From assembly GCA_019454985.1 (NCBI GenBank), contig JACFNF010000010.1, positions 1-64,000 on the forward strand: a stretch of DNA of 64,000 nt. Reading direction: 5' to 3'. The notes under the pieces are model-generated. The model did not search any database and was not told the origin of the DNA. It saw nothing but the letters and a program-made list of their open reading frames with translations. The position numbers were made by a program, and so were the translations under genes. The stretch is from Bacteroidales bacterium. Its GTDB lineage: Bacteria; Bacteroidota; Bacteroidia; Bacteroidales; F082. Position 1 is the stretch's first letter. Each line of letters starts with the position of its first letter. Below are positions 31,829-41,054 of the stretch, piece by piece.

Positions 31829-32788
31829 ATGCAAATGGAACTGAAGATCATTAATTATCAGGATACACGCTCCGGCTTTGGTGCAGGATTGCTCGAAGCA
31901 GGAAAACGCAATGATAAAGTGGTGGCTTTGTGCGCCGACCTTGTCGGCTCGCTGAAGATGGATGCTTTTGTGAAAGAGTTTCCGGAGCGGTTTTTTCAAA
32001 TGGGAATTTCCGAAGCCCAGATGATCGGGATGGCTGCAGGCCTCACCATTGGCGGTTATATTCCGTTTACGGGCACTTTTGCCAATTTCTCCACGGGCAG
32101 GGTTTACGACCAGATCAGGCAATCGGTGGCCTATTCGGGAAAAAACGTTAAAATCTGCGCCTCACATGCCGGCCTCACCTTAGGCGAAGACGGCGCTACG
32201 CATCAAATGCTCGAAGATGTGGGCATGATGAAAATGTTGCCCGGAATGACCGTGATCGTCCCATGCGATTACAATCAGACCAAAGCTGCCACGCTTGCCG
32301 TTGCAGAGCATCAGGGACTGGTATATCTGCGTTTTGGAAGGCCCAAGGTGCCGAATTTCACTCCGGAAGACCACCCGTTCATTATCGGTAAAGCCGATGT
32401 GCTCATCGAAGGCACCGACATCAGCATCTTTGCCAACGGCCATATGGTGTGGAAAGCTTACGAGGCAGTGCTCCGGCTGAGAGAAGAAGGCGTCGGAGCC
32501 GAATTGGTCAATGTTCATACGGTGAAACCTCTTGATGAAGAGGCCATTTTGCGTTCAGCACGTAAAACAGCTTGTGTGCTGACAGCCGAAGAACATCAGA
32601 TGAACGGTGGACTGGGCGAAAGCATTGCAAGCTTGCTGGCTCAAAAACAACCCCTCCCGATGGAGTTCGTAGCCGTGAAAGACCTTTTCGGACAAAGCGG
32701 CACACCCGATGAACTCTTAGACGCGTACGGGCTTGGTGTGGACGACATCGTGAAAGCTGCCAAAAGGGCGCTGAAACGCAAAGCATAA
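31829..32788 (+). CDS. tktB: Transketolase, C-terminal subunit
   Basis: 319 residues containing the pyrimidine-binding and C-terminal domains of transketolase: GISEAQMIGMAAGLTIGGYIPF (the catalytic Glu of the cofactor site lies in SEAQ), CASHAGLTLGEDGATHQ, YLRFGRPKVP and the C-terminal IFANGHMVWKAYEAV. It must pair with the preceding 286-residue subunit, as in other bacteria and archaea with split transketolase. The start at 31829 follows the previous stop by 5 bp. The next gene, aroK, follows after 19 bp. Confidence 0.94.
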   Translation: MQMELKIINYQDTRSGFGAGLLEAGKRNDKVVALCADLVGSLKMDAFVKEFPERFFQMGISEAQMIGMAAGLTIGGYIPFTGTFANFSTGRVYDQIRQSVAYSGKNVKICASHAGLTLGEDGATHQMLEDVGMMKMLPGMTVIVPCDYNQTKAATLAVAEHQGLVYLRFGRPKVPNFTPEDHPFIIGKADVLIEGTDISIFANGHMVWKAYEAVLRLREEGVGAELVNVHTVKPLDEEAILRSARKTACVLTAEEHQMNGGLGESIASLLAQKQPLPMEFVAVKDLFGQSGTPDELLDAYGLGVDDIVKAAKRALKRKA

Positions 32789-32807
32789 CTCTAACATTAC
32801 CAAAGGG

Positions 32808-33338
32808 ATGCGGGTCTTTCTGATAGGTTATATGGGATCCGGCAAAAGCACGGCAGGGCGAAAACTAGCTGCAGCTTTAGACGTGCCATTTTATGACCTC
32901 GATGAATTATTCGAAGAACATTATAAAATTGCCATCCATACTTTTTTTGAACGCTACGACGAAAACCTTTTCCGAAAGCTGGAAAGCCAGCTCCTGAAAG
33001 ACTGCATTCATTTTGAAAATGCCGTGATCTCAACCGGCGGCGGAACACCCTGTTTTTACGACAATATGGCCTGGATGAATGAGAATGGCCTGACGGTGTA
33101 TCTTCAGATGCAAACCGGAAGTATTGTCAACCGCCTGCTGGCCTCAAAAAAGAAACGACCACTGCTGACAGGGAAAAGCCAACATCAGTTACATTCTTTT
33201 GTTCGCGAACATCTTTTGCGACGGAACATTTTCTACAGTCAGGCCAAACTTGTTGTGCCGGGCGAATCGTTACAAACGGCTGAGCTTGTGGCTATCATCA
33301 GGGCGAAAGCTTTAGAGGAGACTCGGAAAGGAAAGTGA
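32808..33338 (+). CDS. aroK: Shikimate kinase
   Basis: 176 residues. The P-loop is GYMGSGKSTAG (residues 7-17) and the shikimate-binding motif is DLDELFEEHY, with Asp and Arg (FRKLE) in place. STGGGTPCFYDN is the conserved GGG substrate loop, and RPLL is the lid Arg region. It phosphorylates shikimate in aromatic amino-acid synthesis, in the cytoplasm. Its place behind split transketolase, which makes the pathway precursor erythrose 4-phosphate, makes metabolic sense. Confidence 0.93.
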   Translation: MRVFLIGYMGSGKSTAGRKLAAALDVPFYDLDELFEEHYKIAIHTFFERYDENLFRKLESQLLKDCIHFENAVISTGGGTPCFYDNMAWMNENGLTVYLQMQTGSIVNRLLASKKKRPLLTGKSQHQLHSFVREHLLRRNIFYSQAKLVVPGESLQTAELVAIIRAKALEETRKGK

Positions 33339-33355
33339 TTGATTTTCCCTGAACC

Positions 33356-34705
33356 TCAACTAACGATATCATCGGCATCTTTGACAAAGACAACCGAAAC
33401 TGCTCCCACAATCAGCATGATGCCTGCTGTCACTAAAGCATAGATGGCATGTCCGCCGTAGAAAAACTTGACGATAGGTCCGCCGAAGATGCCATTGACA
33501 ATTTGCGGGAAAGTGATGAAAAAATTGAAAATCCCCATGTAAACCCCCATTTTTCGTGCCGGTATCGAACCTGCAAGGATGGCATAAGGCATGGCCAAAA
33601 TACTTGCCCATGCAATGCCCACACCAATCATGCTGAGGTTGAGCAGCCATTTCATTTCGGGCGAGGTGACAAACACCATCGAGATGAGGCCAAGCCCGCC
33701 AATGGTAAGGTTGATGGCGTGGGTGCGGCGGCGCCCCACCTTGGAGGCAATCACCGGAAGCGCCATGGCAAAGATTGCAGCTACTAAATTGTACACTCCA
33801 AAGATCACACCCACATAGTCACCGGCTTCGTTGAAAGCTGCCGAGCTTCGGTCGGTGGAATCGAGCCCCCAGACATGCTGAGCCAGTGCGGGAGTGGTGA
33901 ACACCCACATCGAGAAAAGCGCAAACCAACTGAAAAATTGAACAATTCCCAGTTGACGCATGGTGAGGGGCATCTTGGCAAAATCTTTGAAAATATCAAG
34001 AATACCTTTGGATTCTTCTGTTTCTTCGTCGTGATCATCGAAAGAAGCCTGCATCTCAGGCGGGTATTCATTAGTGGTGACCACCGTCCAGATGATGGAA
34101 CCCAGAAGCACTGCGGCTCCAATCACAAATGAGAGGATCAGGCTGAAGGGAACGCTCCCTTCCTCACCCAACTCGTTGAATCCAAAGATGTTGGTGATGA
34201 TATATGGCAGCCACGAGCCTACGACGGCGCCAATGCCAATCAGCAAAGTCTGAACCGAAAACCCCAAGGTGCGCTGGTCGGTGGGCAGTTTGTCGGCTAC
34301 CAGAGCCCTAAAAGGTTCCATGGCGATATTGACAGAGGCGTCCATCACCATCAGCATACCGGCGCCAACCCAGAGAGCAGGCAGATAGGCTGCAAACATG
34401 GGGGAGTTGGGCATTAGGATAAGCCCAATGGCGGTCATGACAGCGCCAAAAAGAAAATACGGACGCCGACGCCCCAAACGATTCCAGGTGCGATCGCTAT
34501 AATGCCCGATGATGGGTTGCACAATCATACCGGTGATGGGCGCTACCAACCAAAACCAGGAAAGATGCTCCACGCTGGCGCCGAAAGTCTGAAGAATACG
34601 GCTGGCATTGGCATTTTGCAAGGCAAAACCCATCTGAATACCCATAAATCCGAAACTCATATTCCAGATTTGCCAGAAACTAAGGCGCGGTTTGCTTTTT
34701 GCCAT
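33356..34705 (-). CDS. MFS transporter, GPH/SLC45-like sugar family
   Basis: 449 residues with about twelve membrane helices. Markers are FGFMGIQMGFALQNANASRIL in helix 1, QPIIGHYSDRTWNRLGRRRPYFLFGAVM (the D-R-x-GRRRP loop of the family) between helices 2 and 3, and MDASVNIAMEPFRALVADKLP. A cytoplasmic acidic stretch (SFDDHDEETEESKG) divides the halves. Relatives move sucrose, maltose or maltodextrins with protons. No sugar-metabolism gene is adjacent, so the substrate remains open. The gene ends 17 bp from aroK, convergent. Confidence 0.84.
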   Translation of the reverse strand: MAKSKPRLSFWQIWNMSFGFMGIQMGFALQNANASRILQTFGASVEHLSWFWLVAPITGMIVQPIIGHYSDRTWNRLGRRRPYFLFGAVMTAIGLILMPNSPMFAAYLPALWVGAGMLMVMDASVNIAMEPFRALVADKLPTDQRTLGFSVQTLLIGIGAVVGSWLPYIITNIFGFNELGEEGSVPFSLILSFVIGAAVLLGSIIWTVVTTNEYPPEMQASFDDHDEETEESKGILDIFKDFAKMPLTMRQLGIVQFFSWFALFSMWVFTTPALAQHVWGLDSTDRSSAAFNEAGDYVGVIFGVYNLVAAIFAMALPVIASKVGRRRTHAINLTIGGLGLISMVFVTSPEMKWLLNLSMIGVGIAWASILAMPYAILAGSIPARKMGVYMGIFNFFITFPQIVNGIFGGPIVKFFYGGHAIYALVTAGIMLIVGAVSVVFVKDADDIVS

Positions 34706-34837
34706 AAAGATTGAGGTGTTAGGTTAAGCCCGTAAAAATAGAAAAAAACTTTGTTCAGAGCCGAAAGCAAACCGTAATTCGCCGCTTGTCAGACAACAAT
34801 CCTCCCGAGAATGCGGATAAAAGCATTACGATAGATA

Positions 34838-35988
34838 TCAATAAGGCAGGAATACACTGAAGCGGCTCCCTTTGCCCGGTTCGCTTTCAATGCTTAAACG
34901 GCCGTGGTGATATTTTAGAAAATCTTTGACAATTAGAAGCCCAAGTCCTGAAACTCTTTCTTTGTTGGTGCCTTTGGTCGAAACGATTTCTTTATTTCCC
35001 GTCAGAATATCAATTGTTTCGGCCGACATGCCAACGCCTGTGTCCACCACCGTAACAAAGATGCCGTTGGCCTCGTTCTGCTGGACGATATGGATGGTTC
35101 CGCCCGGATGTGTATATTTGATGGCGTTGTTGATCAGATTGCGAAATACGGTTCGCAACATATCTTCATCACCTTTAAAAAGAGTTTGCTCAATCGTGTT
35201 GTTGAATGCATGAATACGCTTAATATCTAAACGCGACGAGAGAAAATTGAGCTCAGTTTCGACCACCTGATAAAGGTCAACCGTTACCGGATTAAACTTG
35301 ATTTGACCGCGCTGACTCATGCCCCATTGCAACAGGTTTTCGAGTAGGGTGAAAGTGTTATTGCTGTGGTCGTATAAACTTCTTAGTGTTTCGTCTCGTT
35401 TTTCGGGGCTCATCTCATCGAAGTCGGCCATGAAAAACTGTAAAAAACCAAGCAGGCTGTTGAATGGACTTCTCAAATCGTGACCGATAATGGAAAACAA
35501 AAGATCTTTGGTGGCGTTCAAATCTTGAAGTTGCTGGTTCTGTGCTTCTTCTCCTGATTCAGTTTGGCAAGAATGTCGGCGTTATTGCGGATTTTACGAC
35601 GGCTGTGAATCAACAAAGCAACAAACGCAAGGCCGCCTGCCAGCATGATGGAAATGACAGGCGTAACAATACGTTGATACCGTATGGTTTGGGCCTTGCT
35701 TCGGTTTTCATGTTTCAAAAGACTGTTTTCCAAAGACTTTTTCTCATTCTCATTTTTTTCCTGTACTTCTAAAATCTGAGCATAGTTGTTTTTCGATGGC
35801 CACCAACCGGACCTTTTTTCGTTTGCCACGTTATCCGGGAGATCAATCCCCAGGATTTCTTATGCAATCGAATTGTGGAGGGTGTCATTTTGCACTGTTT
35901 TTTCTGTTTTTGTACAGGCCAAACCGCCAGAAAAAAGCTAAATGACAATGAGAGCCGAAATAAAGTGATTTGAGGTGGAGTACTTTAT
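34838..35988 (-). pseudogene. Decayed TPR-type sensor histidine kinase
   Basis: Reading minus from 35988, one frame gives a lipoprotein-like signal (KYSTSNHFISALIVI-stop-LFSGGLAC), a short mature stretch and then the membrane and coiled-coil part of a histidine kinase. The damage is: the expected ATG is ATA (35986-35988), TAG at 35938-35940, TAA at 35860-35862, and a one-base loss near 35546-35553 that separates 35829-35518 from 35521-34838. The TPR block of the intact paralogue at 37544-39745 is missing. The C-terminal kinase frame (227 residues) keeps the H box (IIGHDLRSPFN), N box (NLINNAIKYT) and G1 box (DTGVGMS). It might still be made from a TTG at 35521 as a soluble fragment, but no promoter for it is seen. 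Confidence 0.82.
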
Positions 35989-36037
35989 GGTTGGTATCCT
36001 GAATGGCGGAGTTCGAAACGGGTTAAAATTATAACAA

Positions 36038-37441
36038 TTATTTGCCGATGCAAAACTTACTGAAGATATTGCCCAATAACTCATTTGTGTAAACCTGCCC
36101 TGTGATGGTTCCCAGATGATGAAGTGCTTTTCTCAGGTCGCTGGCGATCAAGTCGGTAGGGATGTTGTGCAGAAGCCCGTTTTCCACTTCTTCCATTGCT
36201 TCACCGGCTTTCATCAGGGCATGATAATGACGGGCATTGCTCACAATGGTGTCGGCCTGTGCCGCTGATTCGCGCACCGAGCGCAGCAAGCTGTCGGAAA
36301 CAAGCTGGATGTTTTCCTTACGTTTGGCGGATATGAAAATAGTTTCGAGGTCAACCATCTCACTAAAGTGTGATGGAGTTTCTTTAATTTGGTCAATTTT
36401 GTTGCCGATAAGAATAAATTTTTTGCTTTCGTCTTTCATCAAGCTTTTAAATTCGTCGAGCATTTCTTCGGCAAGCTCTTTATTGCATGATGATAAGTCG
36501 CATACATAGAGGATAATCGAAGCCTGGTTGATTTTTTCATAAGTACGTTCAATACCAATGTTTTCAATCAGATCGTCCGACTGACGCAGTCCGGCTGTGT
36601 CAATGAATCTGAAATTATATCCACCGATGACGATGGTGTCTTCGATGGCGTCGCGGGTGGTGCCTGGAATTTCGCTTACGATGGCTTTTTCTTCGTTGAG
36701 CAGGGTATTGAGCAAGGTGGATTTACCCACGTTGGGTCGGCCGATGATGGCTACAGGGATACCCGATTTCAGGACATTTCCGGTTTGAAAACTCTGGCTG
36801 AGCGACAGAATTTCGGCTTTGATCTCGCCGATAAGTTGCAAAAACTCTTTGCGATCGGCAAATTCAACATCTTCTTCGGCGAAGTCTAACTCCAATTCAA
36901 TCAGGGACGCAAAGTCAACCAATTTTTGTCGCAGTCCGGCAATTTTCTCCGAGAAACCGCCGCGCATCTGTTTGATGGCCAGGTCGTGTGTTGATTTCGA
37001 GTTGCTTGCAATGAGGTCGGCCACGGCTTCTGCCTGCGACAAGTCGAGCCTTTGTCGGGCAAAAGCTCTCATAGTGAATTCACCGGCGGTGGCCGGACGG
37101 GCACCGGCTTCTAAGACCAGGCTAAAAAGCCGTTGCTGTACATACACCGAGCCGTGGCAACTGATTTCTACTACATCTTCGCCGGTATAAGAATGTGGCC
37201 CTTTGAAAACCGTGAGCAACACCTCATCGAGCAATTCGCCCTTGTCGTAAACAGAACCCAGATAGGCTTTGTGACTTACAATCCTGCCTTGCTGGAATTC
37301 CCTTGAGCGGGCAGAAAAAATGTTGAGCGCGATGGCCACGGCTTCAGAGCCCGAGAGTCGAAATACGGCAATGGCAGCCATGCCCGGTGCCGTAGATAGA
37401 GCGCAGATGGTATCGTTATTGAGGTAATCGAAATGTGTCAT
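36038..37441 (-). CDS. mnmE: tRNA uridine-5-carboxymethylaminomethyl(34) synthesis GTPase MnmE
   Basis: 467 residues. The N-terminal folate-binding domain (about 1-120) begins with NDTICALSTAPGMAAIAVFRLSG. The helical domain follows. The GTPase domain, about 220-380, has GRPNVGKSTLLN (G1), GTTRDAIEDT (G2), DTAGLRQ (G3) and NKIDQ (G4). The C-terminus is CIGK, carrying the Cys typical of MnmE. With MnmG it modifies U34 of tRNAs that read two-codon boxes. It has a full -33/-7 promoter just upstream. It lies between an intact histidine kinase and that kinase's decayed paralogue. Confidence 0.95.
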   Translation of the reverse strand: MTHFDYLNNDTICALSTAPGMAAIAVFRLSGSEAVAIALNIFSARSREFQQGRIVSHKAYLGSVYDKGELLDEVLLTVFKGPHSYTGEDVVEISCHGSVYVQQRLFSLVLEAGARPATAGEFTMRAFARQRLDLSQAEAVADLIASNSKSTHDLAIKQMRGGFSEKIAGLRQKLVDFASLIELELDFAEEDVEFADRKEFLQLIGEIKAEILSLSQSFQTGNVLKSGIPVAIIGRPNVGKSTLLNTLLNEEKAIVSEIPGTTRDAIEDTIVIGGYNFRFIDTAGLRQSDDLIENIGIERTYEKINQASIILYVCDLSSCNKELAEEMLDEFKSLMKDESKKFILIGNKIDQIKETPSHFSEMVDLETIFISAKRKENIQLVSDSLLRSVRESAAQADTIVSNARHYHALMKAGEAMEEVENGLLHNIPTDLIASDLRKALHHLGTITGQVYTNELLGNIFSKFCIGK

Positions 37442-37462
37442 GGCATTGAAATCTAATCAAGG

Positions 37463-37491
37463 CAAAGATAATGCCCAAAACGGGAAACAAA
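37463..37491 (-). promoter_or_regulatory. Promoter of mnmE
   Basis: On the minus strand TTTG (37488-37491), 17-bp spacer, TATCTTTG (37463-37470), both matching the Bacteroidota -33/-7 pair. The leader to the ATG at 37441 is about 15 nt. Confidence 0.7.
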
Positions 37492-37543
37492 AAGCTTTTT
37501 GACATTGAAGATTTTTTTCAAAGGCCGGCCTTCTTTCCGAAAT

Positions 37544-39745
37544 TTATTGGCTGCCGCGGGGCAAAAACACACTGAAACAGCTTCCTTTGCCCGGCTGGCT
37601 CTCAATAGTGAGGCTGCCTCCATGCCGTTTCAGAAAATCACGGATGATGAGCAATCCAAGACCTGAGCCTTTCTCGTTTTGTGTGCCACGGGTGGAAATA
37701 ACGCCTTCGTTTTTTTGCATCTGAGCCAGAATATCCGGTGAAATGCCAATGCCACTATCGGCAATATTGACTTTCAGCCCTTCGGGACTTTCTTCGCTAC
37801 TGACGGTGATGGTGCCTCCGGAATCGGTAAATTTAATGGCATTATTGATGAGATTACGGAAAATGGTGAGCAACATTTCTTTGTCTCCAAACACCATGCT
37901 TTCTGGCGGGACATGGTTAGTAGCAATGATTTTTTTATTGTCGAGCCTCGACTTTAAAAAGATGAGTTCTTGCTCAATGAGTTGATGGACATCGAGATGG
38001 CTGGGGTTGTAGCTGATCTGACCTCGCTGGCTCATGGCCCATTGAAGCAAGTTTTCGAGCAGGGTAAAGGTGTTGTTGCTGTGGCTATAAAGCTGTTTCA
38101 AAACTTCAACTCTTTCCTCCGCACTCATATCGTCATAGCCTTCTATCACGAGTTGTAGAAATCCGAGCAGGGTGTTGAACGGACTCCGCAAATCATGACC
38201 GATGATGGAAAAAAGTATGTCCTTGGTTGTATTGAGCTCGTTGAGTTGTTGGTTTTGTGCCTCTTTAGCCCGATTTAGCTGCTCGAGGGCAATGGCGCTG
38301 CGCTTGATTTTTTGGCGGCTTCGTGCCAGCAAAATCAACAGCACGATGCCCGTCAATAAAGCGACCAACACAATAATGGTGATGGTTTTTTGCAATTGAA
38401 TGGTTTTCGATTTGCTTTCGTTTTCCTGCTTCAGGTGATGGTTTTCGAGGGCTTTTTTATCGGTCTCGTATTTTTCCTGGATCTCGAGGATGAAATTGCG
38501 GTTTGTGATAGCCGTCATGGAATCGTTCAGCGCAATAAAGTGTTTCAGATAGTCAATGGTCTCGAGATGTTTTTGTTGTTTTTCGGCCACCTCTGCCAAT
38601 AGTTTGTAGGCTTGCACTTCCTGATTGAGGTCTTTGAAATCTTTGGCCATCCGAAGTGCTGATGCAAGGAGTTGACTTGCCTCATCAAGCTTGTTCTGTT
38701 TGTTGTACAACATGGCGAGCGAGAAGTCGTTCATCATCAGGCCATAACCTAATTGATATTGCTTGCATATTTCTTTTGATTTGAGGTAGGCTTCTTCGGC
38801 GTTGGTAAACTTGCCGAGGTCAAAATAAACACGGCCCATATTATGATAGTTGCGGGCCTGATCCATCACAATATTTTCTTCGATCGAGATGTCAAGCGAC
38901 TTCTTGTGGGCTTCTATTGCCTCATTAAATTTGCTTTGGGCTTCCAAAACAATCCCAATATTTCCGTAATTCATGGATTGGTTCACCTTGTTGTTTTGCT
39001 GCTGATTCAGCAACAGTGCGCGATTCAGGTATTCGAGTGCTTTGTCGTACTCTTTCAGGTTTTGCATAATCACGCCCAGATTGTTCAGGGTTACGGCCAA
39101 CTGTTCGTTGTTTCCTAACTCTTCAAAAATCTTCACTGCCTGAAAATAATTCTCCGAAGCATTCTGGTATTCCGCTTTGCCCTCATACATTATTCCCAGA
39201 TTGTTGTAACTCATGGCCAAAAACAAGGGATTGTCAATTTTACGGCTCAACTCAATACATTGTTCGAAATACCAGATGGCTGAGTCGCTCTGCTGTATGT
39301 TATAGAGATAGCGACCCATATTGGACAAAAAATCATATTGAAGCTGGTTGTCGGTATCGGGATGAATCAGGGGAGCAATTTTGCTAAGATAATGATGGGT
39401 TGAATCCAACCAACTCATTTCGAGGTATATCTCTGACAATAGAATCCAGTAGCGAGCTTGTGTTTCTTTATCGCCATGCGATTCTACTAAAGAACTTAAC
39501 GACAACAACTTATCTTTTCTCTGCATCAGATTAACGGTCTGATCTTTTTTCAAGCGCGTAAACTCCTTAGTCAAATATGTTGTCAAAGTGTCGGCATCGG
39601 ATGCTTTTGCGACAGTTACAAAAATTGTTGAAAACAGAAATAAAACAAAATACTGACGTGCAGAGTATTTTAATTTCTTAAAATTGTGCTGAAAAGACCT
39701 AATAAACCGGATTAAATCCTTTAAATACAAGGCTGACTGACTCAT
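37544..39745 (-). CDS. TPR-containing membrane sensor histidine kinase
   Basis: 733 residues. A hydrophobic segment near 30-48 (YFVLFLFSTIFVTVAKA) acts as signal or anchor. About eight TPR repeats span 85-420 (MSYNNLGIMYEGKAEYQNA, VTLNNLGVIMQNLKEYDKA). A membrane helix lies at about 455-478 (IIVLVALLTGIVLLILLA), then a coiled coil. The kinase core has the H box IIGHDLRSPFNTLLGF, N box NLINNAIKFT, G1 DSGIGIS and G2 GSGLGLLI. A periplasmic TPR sensor thus controls a cytoplasmic kinase. No response regulator gene is adjacent (orphan). A damaged paralogue lies at 34838-35988, on the other side of mnmE. Confidence 0.9.
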   Translation of the reverse strand: MSQSALYLKDLIRFIRSFQHNFKKLKYSARQYFVLFLFSTIFVTVAKASDADTLTTYLTKEFTRLKKDQTVNLMQRKDKLLSLSSLVESHGDKETQARYWILLSEIYLEMSWLDSTHHYLSKIAPLIHPDTDNQLQYDFLSNMGRYLYNIQQSDSAIWYFEQCIELSRKIDNPLFLAMSYNNLGIMYEGKAEYQNASENYFQAVKIFEELGNNEQLAVTLNNLGVIMQNLKEYDKALEYLNRALLLNQQQNNKVNQSMNYGNIGIVLEAQSKFNEAIEAHKKSLDISIEENIVMDQARNYHNMGRVYFDLGKFTNAEEAYLKSKEICKQYQLGYGLMMNDFSLAMLYNKQNKLDEASQLLASALRMAKDFKDLNQEVQAYKLLAEVAEKQQKHLETIDYLKHFIALNDSMTAITNRNFILEIQEKYETDKKALENHHLKQENESKSKTIQLQKTITIIVLVALLTGIVLLILLARSRQKIKRSAIALEQLNRAKEAQNQQLNELNTTKDILFSIIGHDLRSPFNTLLGFLQLVIEGYDDMSAEERVEVLKQLYSHSNNTFTLLENLLQWAMSQRGQISYNPSHLDVHQLIEQELIFLKSRLDNKKIIATNHVPPESMVFGDKEMLLTIFRNLINNAIKFTDSGGTITVSSEESPEGLKVNIADSGIGISPDILAQMQKNEGVISTRGTQNEKGSGLGLLIIRDFLKRHGGSLTIESQPGKGSCFSVFLPRGSQ

Positions 39746-39765
39746 AAATCGTTGTTTCTAATGGG

Positions 39766-39773
39766 CAAAGATA
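39766..39773 (-). promoter_or_regulatory. -7 box (TATCTTTG) of the histidine kinase gene
   Basis: Exact TAnnTTTG match on the minus strand, 20 bp before the start at 39745. It supports that start. No convincing -33 element. Confidence 0.55.
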
Positions 39774-39859
39774 AGATTCAAATAATGAAAAAAAAAGCAT
39801 TTCATTAACAATTTAAAAATTCAACACCTCCTTTTTATAGGCACAAACACGGAATGGAT

Positions 39860-40037
39860 TACTTTTGTAAGGCGTTCCTTCCCGGAAAGAAGAATGAAAA
39901 TCAACGCCCAAAAGGGATTTGCTTTGAATTCGATACTGAGTCCAAGTGGTTGGGATTGTGTTTTATAGAGTGCTTCTCAAATAGGGATGACAATCAGATA
40001 AAATGATTATTTACGAAGATTTTTTAGCTGCTCACAG
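39860..40037 (+). promoter_or_regulatory. Promoter and long leader of gapA
   Basis: TACTTTTG (39860-39867) is an exact -7 box, placing transcription near 39874 and leaving a leader of about 165 nt, long for this window. Its 5' end can pair GGCGTT (39871-39876) with AACGCC (39903-39908), enclosing an imperfect CTTCCCGGAAAG hairpin. No known riboswitch is recognised. If a closer promoter exists I do not see it. Confidence 0.45.
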
Positions 40038-41048
40038 ATGATAAAAGTTGCAATCAACGGGTTTGGCCGCATTGGCCGCGTTACCTTTCGCGCTATGATG
40101 CGCCGCAGCGACATGCAGGTGGTCGCCGTGAACGATTTGGCTGATACCGCCAACCTTGTCCATTTACTGAAATACGATTCGGTTCATGGTTTTTTTCCTT
40201 ACAAGGTTGAGACTGTTGGAGATCAAATGCTTGTCGAAGGCCGTCCGGTCAAAGTTTTTTCGGAGGCCGATCCGCGCCTTTTGCCTTGGGCGCAATTGGG
40301 AGTAGATGTTGTCATTGAATCAACGGGGATCTTCACCGATCCCGCTAAGGCATTGTGGCACGTTCATGATGCCGGCGCGCGAAAAGTGATTATCTCGGCT
40401 CCGGCCAAAGAAACATCGGAAAAAGTGCCTTATATTGTCCTGGGCGTGAATAACCACCTCATCCGGAAAACTGACCTGGTTATTTCTAATGCCTCCTGTA
40501 CCACAAATAATGTGGCTCCGCTCATCAAAGTGCTTGATGACCTTTGGGGTGTTGAAAAAGGTTTCATCACAACCGTCCATTCTTATACCAAGGATCAGAA
40601 TCTTGTGGATGGCCCGCATAGCGATTGGCGACGGGGCCGGGCAGCGGCAGCCTCCATCGTGCCTACCACTACCGGCGCTGCCAAAGCGGCCACCCGCATC
40701 TTTCCCCATCTCAAAGGCAACCTCGGTGGAGCCGGAATACGTGTGCCTGTGGCCGATGGCTCGCTGACCGACCTCACCTGCACGCTCCGCGACTCCACCA
40801 CGGTCGAAGAAATCAATCATGCTTTTAAGTTAGCCGCACAGCAAGGCCCACTGAAAGGGATATTGCAATACACCGAAGACCCCATCGTTTCGGTTGACGT
40901 GCTCGGAAATCCACATTCTGCTATCTTCGATGCCGGACTGACAGCCGTTCTTGGCGACAAAAATAAATTGGTGAAAGTAGTAGCCTGGTACGACAACGAA
41001 TCGGGTTATGCTCACCGGCTGGCTGAGCTTGTAGCTCTCTTTGCCTGA
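40038..41048 (+). CDS. gapA: Glyceraldehyde-3-phosphate dehydrogenase, type I
   Basis: 336 residues. The N-terminal NAD-binding motif is INGFGRIGRVTFRA (8-21). Catalytic Cys154 lies in SNASCTTNNVAPL, and VHSYTKDQNLVDGPH gives the His of the pair. WYDNESGYAHRLAEL closes the catalytic domain. It oxidises glyceraldehyde 3-phosphate in glycolysis, and runs in reverse in gluconeogenesis. NDLAD after the second strand suggests NAD as cofactor. The FAD oxidoreductase gene follows after 6 bp, an uncommon partner. Confidence 0.96.
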   Translation: MIKVAINGFGRIGRVTFRAMMRRSDMQVVAVNDLADTANLVHLLKYDSVHGFFPYKVETVGDQMLVEGRPVKVFSEADPRLLPWAQLGVDVVIESTGIFTDPAKALWHVHDAGARKVIISAPAKETSEKVPYIVLGVNNHLIRKTDLVISNASCTTNNVAPLIKVLDDLWGVEKGFITTVHSYTKDQNLVDGPHSDWRRGRAAAASIVPTTTGAAKAATRIFPHLKGNLGGAGIRVPVADGSLTDLTCTLRDSTTVEEINHAFKLAAQQGPLKGILQYTEDPIVSVDVLGNPHSAIFDAGLTAVLGDKNKLVKVVAWYDNESGYAHRLAELVALFA

Positions 41049-41054
41049 CAGAGC

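Noticed and set aside
35518..35829. Separate 103-residue membrane protein gene
   Set aside because: It continues in the intact paralogue as the membrane and coiled-coil part of a histidine kinase; here it is only a fragment of the pseudogene between a stop codon and a frameshift.
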